Source: Candidatus Undinarchaeales archaeon (GTDB lineage Archaea; SpSt-1190; JASMDC01). From it: DNA of 31,838 nucleotides. The notes beneath the pieces are model-generated. The model was given only the letters and a program-made list of their open reading frames with translations, had not been told where the DNA came from and ran no database searches. Each line of letters opens with the position of its first letter. Positions within the stretch are counted from its first letter, which is position 1. The stretch is taken from assembly GCA_030753015.1 (NCBI GenBank), contig JASMDC010000041.1, forward strand, positions 1-31,838, read 5' to 3'. Both the position numbers and the translations under genes were made by a program. Below, in pieces: positions 22,301 to 31,200 of this stretch.

Positions 22301-25262
22301 CACCAGTGAATATGCCCGCGTGGACGACTCCTTCACCATCCTCACCCCTGAGGAACACCACGTCGCCCGGGCGAAGCTTGCGCCATCCGACGCGACCGCC
22401 GCCGTTGGCCTCGCATGCTTCGTGCTGCGCTGCCGGCGTGCGGGGGAGCTCGACGGCGACCTCGCGCATGACGGCGAGCACGAGACCTGCCCCGTCGACA
22501 CCGTCACGCGATGTTCCACCGTTCACGTAGGGTACTCCGAGCCAGGTACCCGCAGCGTACGCGATGGCACCGCCGCTCCATGTGGTCCCCTCGACATCGT
22601 AGATCCGCTGGCAGCATGTGGTGAGCGAGTCGGACCCGCCGTCCGTGCCGTCCTCTCCGGGGATGGGAGCGTCCGGGCCCGGGACATCCTCTCCCGGGGG
22701 TATCTCTCCAGCCGCCCCGTCGGGCGTCGCGCCCGGTGTCGAGCCGGAGCTCGAGCCTGGTGAGGACGATCCGGGGTAGGAGTTACCGCCACCGCTGGTC
22801 GTGTCGTAGCCGAAGCACATGCCGTCGGTGAGGAACAGTCCTTCCGGATCCCACGCAGCGAGCGCCAGGAGGTTGGCGAGGCCGTCACCGGACCAGGCGT
22901 CCGTGTTGCCGTCGCTGATGGACGTTGATGTCACGGTGGCGTAGCAGCCGCCGCGCTTGCCCTGGGGCGGGCAGTCGTCGAGGTGCGAGGGCGGGCCTTG
23001 GTCGGACGTGTCATCGTCGGGCTTCTGCTCCTCCTCGGGCTCCTCAGCGTCCTCGTCCCCGGTCCCGTCCTCCTCTCCATCCTCCTCGCCCAGCTCCGTG
23101 CACTCCTCGCCCTCGAACAGGGCCGGGAAGCTCGCGTCGCAGTCCTCCGCGTTGGACCAACCCTCCGAGGACTGGACTAGGAAGGCCTGCGCCGTCGCGC
23201 TCATCCCCCCCGCCGCACCGATGTCGCCGACGTACTCCTTGAGGAAGAGGACAAGGGCCTTGAGCCCCTCCTGGGTGGGCTCTACCTTGTCGGCGTTCTT
23301 GGACATGGCGGTGAAGAGCTCGGCCTCGTGGAAAAGGAGGAATATATTGCTCGAGCCTTCCAGCACGGGCTTGGGATCGGTGGCCACGCCGTTCACCCTG
23401 ATCTCGAAGTGCAGGTGCTGGCCCGTGGAGCAACCCGTCGTCCCCATCAGTCCGATGCGCTCGCCCTGCTCGACGACCTGGCTCATGGTCACGTCGATGT
23501 GCCTGAGGTGGGCGTACCGCGTCTGGAGGCTGTTGCTGTGGTCGATGAACACCGCGTTCCCATAGCAGCCTCCCGAGGAGGCGAGGAGGATCGACGCGAC
23601 CTTGCCGGCGGCTGCAGCGACGACGGGGACCGTACCGGACTCGGCAATGTCGTACCCCTTGTGGACGTGGGGCTTGCACAGTCTGGTGTCCGCGCACAGA
23701 GCGTCCCGTTGCCCGAAGGGCGACGTCTCGTGCCCCTCGGTGGGCCAGATTATGGCGTCCTTGTCGTCCAGCTTCTTGCGCGTTTCTTCCGCCATCTTGT
23801 GGACCTCGTCGGTCAGCTCCTTGAGCGTGTGGACGAAGTCCTGCATGTCACTGATGACCACGTCGAGCCTTGCTATGACCTCGGTAGGTCCGTGCGCCCC
23901 GTCGTCGCCCAGGAAGGTCCCCGAGCCGTCGAGGGTGCACACGTCCTTGACGTCCACGGCGTCCTGCTGGCACTGCTGGAGCGCGATGCGGTCCACGTTG
24001 GCATGTTTGCCCTTCTCGGTGGCGAGGTAGGTCTTCCTGCCGTCGTCGAGGTCCTTGGGCTCGCACCCCTTGACACCGAACGGGTCCGAGGTCTCTGTCA
24101 GACCTCCGTCCTCGGGGACCGGGTAGGTGGTATCGGCGCCCCAGCCCGCGTCGGTGGTGATCTCTGTGATCGTCGGCTCCGGCCCATCGCTCTCCTCCTC
24201 ATCGTCGTCCTTCTCTCCGCAGGTGCCGCACCCGGTGCCGGTCTCGCAGTCCTCGGCCACGCACATGCTGCACGTCCTGACGGCCGCAGGGAGGTGGCCT
24301 GAGCCCTTCTTGCACTTCCAGGCCTCGTCCGCCAGGCAGGTCTCGGCGACCGCCTGGTAGCACAGTTCCGGACCGAAGCCGTCGCCGATGACAAGGGCCT
24401 CTAGCGGGTGGGCCTCCGTGACATCGGGCTCGTACACGGGCGCCGGCTCCTTTTCCTCGGGCATGAGGTCGCCCTCGATACCCTCGCTCGGCGTGTAGGG
24501 CTCCTCTTCCTCCGCGGTCGTCGTCACGGGCTCCTCCTCGGGGACCTCCTCATCACCCTCGTCCCCGGCGTCATCGCTCGGTGCGAAGGGTTCCATCTCG
24601 CACGGTACACCGTACCGTGATGCGAACCTGTTGATCCTCCCGTGGCACTTCGCCTGCTGTGCGTAGAACGAGTCGCGCAGCGCCTTCAGTTCGTCGACGA
24701 AGGGCTCGTAGAACTCGATGAGGTCATCGAACAGCGTCTCGACCTCGGTGAGGTAGTCCACGACGTTGTTGTAGTTCTCGACCTCGGGGCACTCGGGCAG
24801 CTTGCGTTGTTCTCCTGCCCCGGACGTATCGTCCTGGCCGCCGTCGGTGCTCACATCGCCGGTCCCTTCCTCGGTACCTGCACCCGTGCCCGTCCCGGTC
24901 CCTTCCTCTGCGTCCGTCACTTCCTCTTCCGTGCCGAGGGAGGTCAGGTCGAGCTCCTCCTCGCCGGTATAGAGCAGCTGGTTGCCGGCCTCGTCCGCGT
25001 CCTCGGCACCGAAGCGCTCCTGTATATAGGCCTTGCAGGGGCTCACGCTCTCCTGTCCTCCGGGGAAGCAGAACGCCATGTGATGGGTCTGGGCATCGCC
25101 TGCTGCGGGCAGGTCCATGGGCGCGGTCTCGTACTTGACGTCGGCGCAGGGATCCACGAACTCCTCGGGTCCCTCGCCCAGGACGGGCGTCAGCACCAGG
25201 AGCGCGACCGCTAATGCAATAGCTGCGGCCATCCTCCCGATGCAAAGGGACCTTCGTACCAT
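19368..25262 (-). CDS. giant secreted cysteine-rich protein, second paralogue: M23 peptidase plus inactive NlpC/P60
   Basis: 1964 residues with a signal peptide (about 1-30), acidic Gly/Thr/Glu linkers and the shared helical and VCTLDGSG blocks. An M23 (LytM-type) domain spans about 515-640, with zinc ligands H534 and D538 (HKGYD) and the H616-L-H618 motif, so it should be active. The NlpC/P60 domain (about 895-1010) keeps H981 and H993 but has G924 where the catalytic Cys belongs (VDGAG instead of VDCSG). Six C-x6-8-G-x-C-C-[GD]-x2-C modules follow, then beta-rich domains and the shared eight-Cys end. GAGAGGTC lies 8 bases before the ATG, 30 bases after the first paralogue. M23 enzymes cut peptidoglycan cross-links. 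It contains no N-glycosylation sequons that I can find, unlike the first paralogue. Confidence 0.92.
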   Translation of the reverse strand: MVRRSLCIGRMAAAIALAVALLVLTPVLGEGPEEFVDPCADVKYETAPMDLPAAGDAQTHHMAFCFPGGQESVSPCKAYIQERFGAEDADEAGNQLLYTGEEELDLTSLGTEEEVTDAEEGTGTGTGAGTEEGTGDVSTDGGQDDTSGAGEQRKLPECPEVENYNNVVDYLTEVETLFDDLIEFYEPFVDELKALRDSFYAQQAKCHGRINRFASRYGVPCEMEPFAPSDDAGDEGDEEVPEEEPVTTTAEEEEPYTPSEGIEGDLMPEEKEPAPVYEPDVTEAHPLEALVIGDGFGPELCYQAVAETCLADEAWKCKKGSGHLPAAVRTCSMCVAEDCETGTGCGTCGEKDDDEEESDGPEPTITEITTDAGWGADTTYPVPEDGGLTETSDPFGVKGCEPKDLDDGRKTYLATEKGKHANVDRIALQQCQQDAVDVKDVCTLDGSGTFLGDDGAHGPTEVIARLDVVISDMQDFVHTLKELTDEVHKMAEETRKKLDDKDAIIWPTEGHETSPFGQRDALCADTRLCKPHVHKGYDIAESGTVPVVAAAAGKVASILLASSGGCYGNAVFIDHSNSLQTRYAHLRHIDVTMSQVVEQGERIGLMGTTGCSTGQHLHFEIRVNGVATDPKPVLEGSSNIFLLFHEAELFTAMSKNADKVEPTQEGLKALVLFLKEYVGDIGAAGGMSATAQAFLVQSSEGWSNAEDCDASFPALFEGEECTELGEEDGEEDGTGDEDAEEPEEEQKPDDDTSDQGPPSHLDDCPPQGKRGGCYATVTSTSISDGNTDAWSGDGLANLLALAAWDPEGLFLTDGMCFGYDTTSGGGNSYPGSSSPGSSSGSTPGATPDGAAGEIPPGEDVPGPDAPIPGEDGTDGGSDSLTTCCQRIYDVEGTTWSGGAIAYAAGTWLGVPYVNGGTSRDGVDGAGLVLAVMREVAVELPRTPAAQHEACEANGGGRVGWRKLRPGDVVFLRGEDGEGVVHAGIFTGDDSLVHASQPDGIVTVSRLSDPAYKDRWGGACRLGPGARASTGISVSWCTETVDELCCRGPGLEPELPITEEGCGLSCEELCDGKYARHSTRRLVCRHACGLQDEQCAGKGDESACEVDGVQGLCCDDQCMVHALMCAGRVDACVGRDELASCSFDNKNGVCCGGRCLTGGEECTACPRSPVWVRDPNAGGCTRFESTCDVPAGWTDCDGFGCTGQEDGTACTVAGAQGQCCGGSCAVGATGCVPDTACGDDGKGLPCLVGQGVGTCCGGNCAVGASSCMTCEQVDTYAKDPLSGKCVRFPSPCDAPYGWSACPGHGCVSADDGAECSIDGASGLCCGGGCVAGANGCEDVPSLCADTVEGGVCEVDGPTGVCCGGSCATGGKSCGACPEVVTFALNPGSGACVRFASSCDRPRGWPPCLAASCLTECQNAYPERPALAQACRQRCEGADIACELRCIDQFPLSGARSMCFEGCPGVASPSMPEGLRHCELGCLTSSDDLPEITLCLQMCRAVHPRIHASLALVRDGQEAESFHTGERPRLHLTVENRGGTGFTGKVDVVLEINRDCACSVCPVGDDCPCDCSVEELVILTTTQLVVGPGQKQGVLTDPVELGASLAGTTVRPVATVRDAAGKIVGEPHGPFYGIGAPGKLTVADAWFTVGGRERATTGHPGEEAFGAVSFTTQLVPVSLTIYLVGWDGTPVIGTERTHEIAWPVKESTFTSAPLDITGTQADLLFRIGYRVEGGGTTLAEGILLEQGRAADLCTGPALLTWCEGLHERVRLSYPRAFLEVRRPALVVTDAAFVDDGGSVVGGRSAARTVRVRVELANQASSGFTGTVTIAIIGDDGLAITESEREVAVDRGLDDRGSTMTAESAPVDATPGMTLRVRVTAHARDGAVWLDEVVPTVLFPMAGLNIPQSATGGIARNDVFTSMDHEGCRARVACVQCLSTCELRIERGRCTVTPYNCDCDCILEAIA

Positions 25263-25292
25263 GTCTCATTGACCTCTCATATGTTCTCTGTC

Positions 25293-28200
25293 CTATATTG
25301 CTCCCATGATGCACTCGCAGTCGCACTGGTCGCGGGTGACCGTGCACCTCGTCCGGTCCACACGCAGCTCGCAGGTGGTAAGGCATTCGTCGCACCTGAT
25401 GCTGGCCTGGCATCCCTCGTGGATTATCGTTGTGAAGATCGTGTTCCGCACCAGTCCCTCGGTCGTGTCCTGGGTCACGGTCAGCTCGGCGAACGGGAAG
25501 AGCGCGGCGGGTACGATCTGGTCGAGCCAGGTCCTCCCGTCAATGTCCGTGGCCTGGACCCAGATGCGGAAGGACGCGCCCGGCTTGGGCCACACGAAAC
25601 CTGACTCTACCTCGATGGACGAGCCTGCGCCCTCCAGGCCACGGTCGACGCCCAGCGCCACGACCGACTCGGGGACCGCCATGCCGTCGGTTCCAACGAC
25701 CTTCACGACCACGGTCCCCTCGAACCCCTGCGCGGCCAGGTTGGTCAGCTCGATCTTCGCCCGGACCGAGTCGCTCCCGGATAGCCGGTTCACGGCGAAT
25801 CCATCGTTGTCGACGAATGCCGCGTCGGCCACGTCGAGCATGGGTCGCTTCACTTCCAGGTAGGCGTCAGGGTAGGAGAGCTTCACGCGCTCGTGCAGCC
25901 CCTCGCACCACGTGGTGAGGTCGCGTCCCTCGCACAGACCGGGTGGTCTGCCCTGTTCGTCTAGCGTGCCCTCGGCCAGGACCGCGCCGGATGCATCCGT
26001 CACCTTGTACCCGAGCCGGATGACGAAGTCCACGTGGGCGGTATCGACCTCGAGCTCGCCCGTGGTGAACGTCTCCATCCTCGTCGGCCAGGTAATGGTG
26101 TGGGCCCAATCGGTGCCCTCGATGGGTTCCCCGTCCCACCCGACCATGAACAGGTCGAGCGTCACGGGCACCTGGTCGGTGGAGAACACAACGAACCCAA
26201 CCGCGTCCTCACCGGGGTAGGCGGCGGTAGCGCGCTCACGGTCGTTGACCAGGAACGACGCGTCGTTCACCGCAAGCTTCTCGGCCTCACTGATACCATA
26301 GAAACTGCCCAGGGGCTTGCCTATGACCTGGTCGTAGGTATCGCTGACGATGGCGACTGGCTGGACGGTTGTGCCAGCAAGCTCGCTCTGCAGGGTGACC
26401 GGGTCGGTGAGGTACCGCGCCTTCTCGCCGGGGGCGAGCATGATGTTGTCGAGCGAGAACACCTGGCGTTCATCCTCCTCGCAGTCGCAGCTGCACATGT
26501 AGTCGTCCGGACAGGGCTCGCACTCGCAGGCGTCGAGCACCCGCAGTGAGACGTCCATGTCGCCCGCGAACCCGGCGCTGCCGCGGTTCTCCACCTCCAC
26601 CCGCATGCGCGGGCTCTCGCCGGTGAAGAACGACTCGGCCTCCTGGCCGCCGCGGAGCAGGGCGAAGGTCACGTGGACGCGCGGGTGGATGGCCCGGCAC
26701 AGCCTGAAGCACAGCAGGGTGGGCGCGGGCTCGCCATTGTTGAAGTCGATGCAGTCCTCCTCGCACCACCGGAGGCTCTCGGGCATCAGTTCGGTGATCA
26801 CACCCGGACAGCGCTCGATGCACGCAAGTCGCTCGTCGCGTCCTGCGAAGTCCATGATGCAGCGCTCCTCGCAGGATATGTCCATCGTCTCGCACAGCTC
26901 CCTGCAGTTGCGCGCCAGGGACGGGTTCTCAGGGTACTCGTTCTGGCACTCGGAGAGGCAGCTCTCCACGATGCACGGTGGCCATCCCTTTGGCACGTCG
27001 CATGGTGTCGAGTACTGCTTGCACTCCTGGGTCACCGGATTGAGGGCGAACGTGACCACCTGGGGGCAGCCACCGCAGATGGTGCCACCCAGCACGCAGT
27101 GGCCACCGCAGCACACTCCGTCCTGGTCATCGGACTCGCACGCTCCACCCTCGGCCTTCCCCTCGCAGGGAACGGTATCGAGGACACATTGCGTACCGCC
27201 GACGACGCACCCATTGCCGCAGCAGATGCCGCGGTCCTCGTCCTTGGTGCACGCGGCACCGTTGATGAGACCAGCACAACCGTACCCTTCGCAGGCGGTG
27301 AACCCGTACGGGACGTCGCAGGGGGTAGAGAACTCCTTGCACGCATCCGTTACCGGGTCCTTGGCATGGGTGATCGCCTGCACGCACTCGCCGCACCGTG
27401 TGCCGCCCACCGCGCACTTCTCGCCGCAGCACACGCCGGGCACGTCCCTGGCATAGCACGGGACGCCGTTGCCCATGCCCTGACAGGTGTCGTCGGGCAC
27501 GCAGTCCTCAGCGTTGAGTGCGCAGGTGAAACCGCAGCATACGCCCAGTTCGCCTTCTTTGGAGCACTCGTACGTCTCGTCCGCTTCGGTGTCGCACCCG
27601 AAGTTCTCGCAGTCGACCCAGCCATCGGGCACATCGCAGGTGTTGGTGAACTTATCGCAGGCACCAGTATCGGGATTCTGAGCGTAGACTGTCATGTCCT
27701 TGCAGGAGCTGCAGTCACTCTCGCCGGTGAGGCACCGGCCTCCGCAGCACACGCCGGACTCGCCGTCGAAGGAGCAGGCGTCCAGGCTCATCAAGCCCAC
27801 ACAGACCTCCACCCGGCCAGCGCACATCAGAGCATGGACCATGCACTGCTCATCGCAGCACAGGCCCTTCATCCCGTCCACCTCGCAACCGGTCTCCTCC
27901 GGCTTGCTAGCGCACTGCTCGTCACGGGCACCGCACTTGTGCCGACAGACGAGGTACTTGAACGAGTGGCGCTCGTACTTGCCCTCGCACAGCTCCTCGC
28001 ACGTGAGACCACACTCCTCCTCGGTGATCTTCTTCTCGAGCTCGAGGCCGGGGCCCTGGCAGCATAGCTCCTCGGTGTCGTCCCCGCACCAGTCGATATC
28101 GAGCGCCTCGTAGCTGGCGCCGCCCTCCACGTACCGGCACCCGCCGGTCCAGTGCTCGCGGAAGTAGGAGTTGGAGAGCTGGACGATCTTGACCACATCG

Positions 28201-31200
28201 CCCGGCTTGGGCGCGTGGATCATCCGGTCGTTGCCCGTGTAGACGCCAACATGCGAGACACCGGGCTTATAGGTGTTCTCGAAGAACACGATGTCACCCG
28301 CCTGCAGATCGCCCCAGTCGACGTACGTCCCGCCGTTGCTCTCGCAGGCGAAGTACTGCTGCGAGGCGGTCCGGGGCACGTTGATGCCGTTCTCTCTGAG
28401 CACGTTCAGGGTGAGCCCCGAGCAGTCAACGCCCGAGCGGCTGGTGCCGCCGAACACGTAGGGCACGCCCAGCCAGCTCCGTGTAGTGTCCACGATGCCT
28501 CCGCCGGCCCAGGAGGAGTCCTCTATACCGAAGATGCGCTGGCAGCACTGCACGAACGGGTCCTTCTCGCTCTCGGGGATATCCTCTCCTGGTGTGATAG
28601 TGCCGTACCATGAGCCACCACCATCGATGGCGAGCGGTACCTCACTGCTATCGCCGTCGTCGACGGCCATCCCGCCACCCTCCTCGGTGTCGTAGTTAAA
28701 GCAGTCGGCGTCGTTGATGAAGAGCTTTTCCGGATCGATTTCCTTCATGAGGTCCAGCAGACGCGTGTCCGTCCACGCATCCGGGTTGGTATCGGTCACG
28801 GTGATGAGCGCCTCGGTCGCGTTGCACCCGCCCCGCTTCTTCTTCTCCGCGCAGATGGGTACAGGACGCCTCTCGGTAACGTTGCAGTCAACGGACCCGT
28901 CGATGGTGAAACCAGTGACATTTTCCACGAGCTGGTCGAGCCCGGTCTCAGTGTCGTTGAGCGGCTCGCACGTCTCCTTGTCGAAACGGGGACGCAGGTG
29001 CGGTGAGCATTTTTGCTCGTACTCCCAGTCCTTTGACGACCGGACGATGAACGAGGTGACGTTCTCGAAGAAGTCGGTGGTGGTGACATCGTTGGTAAGG
29101 TTACCTTTAACGAAGTTGACGAGGTTCTTGAGATCGTTCTGAGTGGCATTGACCTTCTCCATCCCGTCGGTGATGGTCTTCTCGAACTCGGCCAACGTCC
29201 CGGGATCGAGCGCGCTCGAGTTCACGTCCTCTAGGCTATCGGAGTTCTGCCCCATCAGCTCCTTCGACAGAGTGGCCGAGCGCTGCATGTTCTCCACGTA
29301 CGTCTCCATGATGGCGATGAGCGAGTCGAGCTTCTCGAGCACCTCCGTGGGGCCGTGCCCCTTGTCATCGCCGATGAAGAGGCCGGAGCCATCGAGGGTA
29401 CAGACGTCCTTTAGGTCGGCAGCCTCACGCTGGCAGCCCTCGAGCTCGAGCGGTTTGGCGACCGCATTGTAGCCCTTGACCGAACGGATGATGCCCTGTG
29501 CGCCGGACCCGAGGTCCTGGTACTGGTTCTTCTTGCACTCGGCGATGCCGAACGGCTCGGTCGCGAGGGTGGTGTTCATATCCTCGGTCCACTCCTTGAT
29601 GGTAGAGCTCTTCCCCGGGAGCTCCCGCCCCTCACGGTCCAGCTCGACCCATACCATATCGAACTTCTTCACGTTGCAGTTCATGGTGTCGTAATCGTAC
29701 TCAGTGATGACACCCTCATCATTGGTCTCGTAGCCGATCAAGCACGCGCACTCGGCACTGGTGAGGAGGAAATCGTTCCGACATTTCTCTTCCATCTCCA
29801 GGCGCTCGGGCTGTGAGAACACGTCCATGCAACCAGATGTGGTGCTCTTGCACTGCCAGGCACGCACGAATGCCTTCTCCTCAAGGTCTTCGATGTAGGA
29901 CTTCTTACAACAGACATAGGTCTCCTCGCAAAGAACCCCCTGCCCGGGGATGCCCCCTGCCATGCAGGGCGGGAGCGTGAGCTTACCGTTCGCGGCGTTC
30001 CCGCAGGTGGTGCAGTTTTGTCCGTAGCAGCACGGTTCGATCGTGCACATGGGGCACGACATGATCTCGGTGACGTTCCGGGTCCCGTTAACACCAGGAT
30101 CTATGTTGCACGCCCACCCTCTATTGGCGAGGCATCGGTCGGCAACCGCCTTTCCGCATACGCTGGGATCGAAGGAATCGTCAACGATAGCAGACTCGAT
30201 AGTGGCGTTGTTCTTGTCCGTGAGCTCCTTCATCCCGCATCCGTTGGCGTACGCCTCGATGAAGTCGTTGATGTCCGCATGACAAGCGGCCTGTTGGGAC
30301 GCGACCGCGGAGCGGAGCACTTTAACGTAACCGATGAGACGGGTGTAGAAGCCGGAGAGGTCCTCCACGAGCTTGATGTACTCGTCGCCGAAATCGGCCT
30401 TGTTGTCGTAGGAGGTACGCTCCGGGCACTTGAGGGCGCCGAAGTCGAGGGGCTGCAGTACAACGTCCTGGGCCTTGGCCGCGGCGTTCTCAGCAGCATT
30501 GCCCGCTGCATTCTCTGCAGCGCTGGGATCACTTTCACCCGCATTGGCGAACTTCCACTCCTCGGAGACGGGGACGGTGGTCGCCGTCTGATCAGCACCC
30601 TCGGGGGGGGTGTCCGGTGCGGAGTAGCTAATCCGCACATCGGGGATGAATCCCTTCACTGACGGATCGAGGGACTCGATAACGTTTACATGTCCTCCCT
30701 CGCCGTAGATATCACGTCCGAGGCGCGAGGTGTAGAACATCTGCCCGGGTTCCTCATAGGTGAAGGTGAGGCGTCCCGCGTCACTCTCCGACCCGATGGC
30801 GATCTTCTTGCCCTGCCCGTCCCGTAGTCCGTGCTTCTCGATGTAATCGATGCAGGCGGCCCGGTCGTACCCGGGTGACGAGTCCGTCTGTTTATCGGTC
30901 CCGTTCTTCTGCACGACGCAGAACTCCACGTGATATCGGCGGTCGCTCCCTGCAGCAGGCTCACCGGTTACCTGCAGCTTGACATCGGCGAAGAGACAGG
31001 GATTCTCAGCAAGCTGGCCAGAGGTGAGGTCCGTGAACGCTGTCTTATCCCCGTCACCCTTGTACTGGGTGACCTCGGTGCCGTTGTGGACCTTGAGAGA
31101 GTCTTTTGAGAAGAAGCCCTGGTCCCCCTTCATAGACTTCCAGAGGACATCCATACCATTTTCGAAGGTATTGTTGATGAGATCCTGGGGGAGCTTGTTG

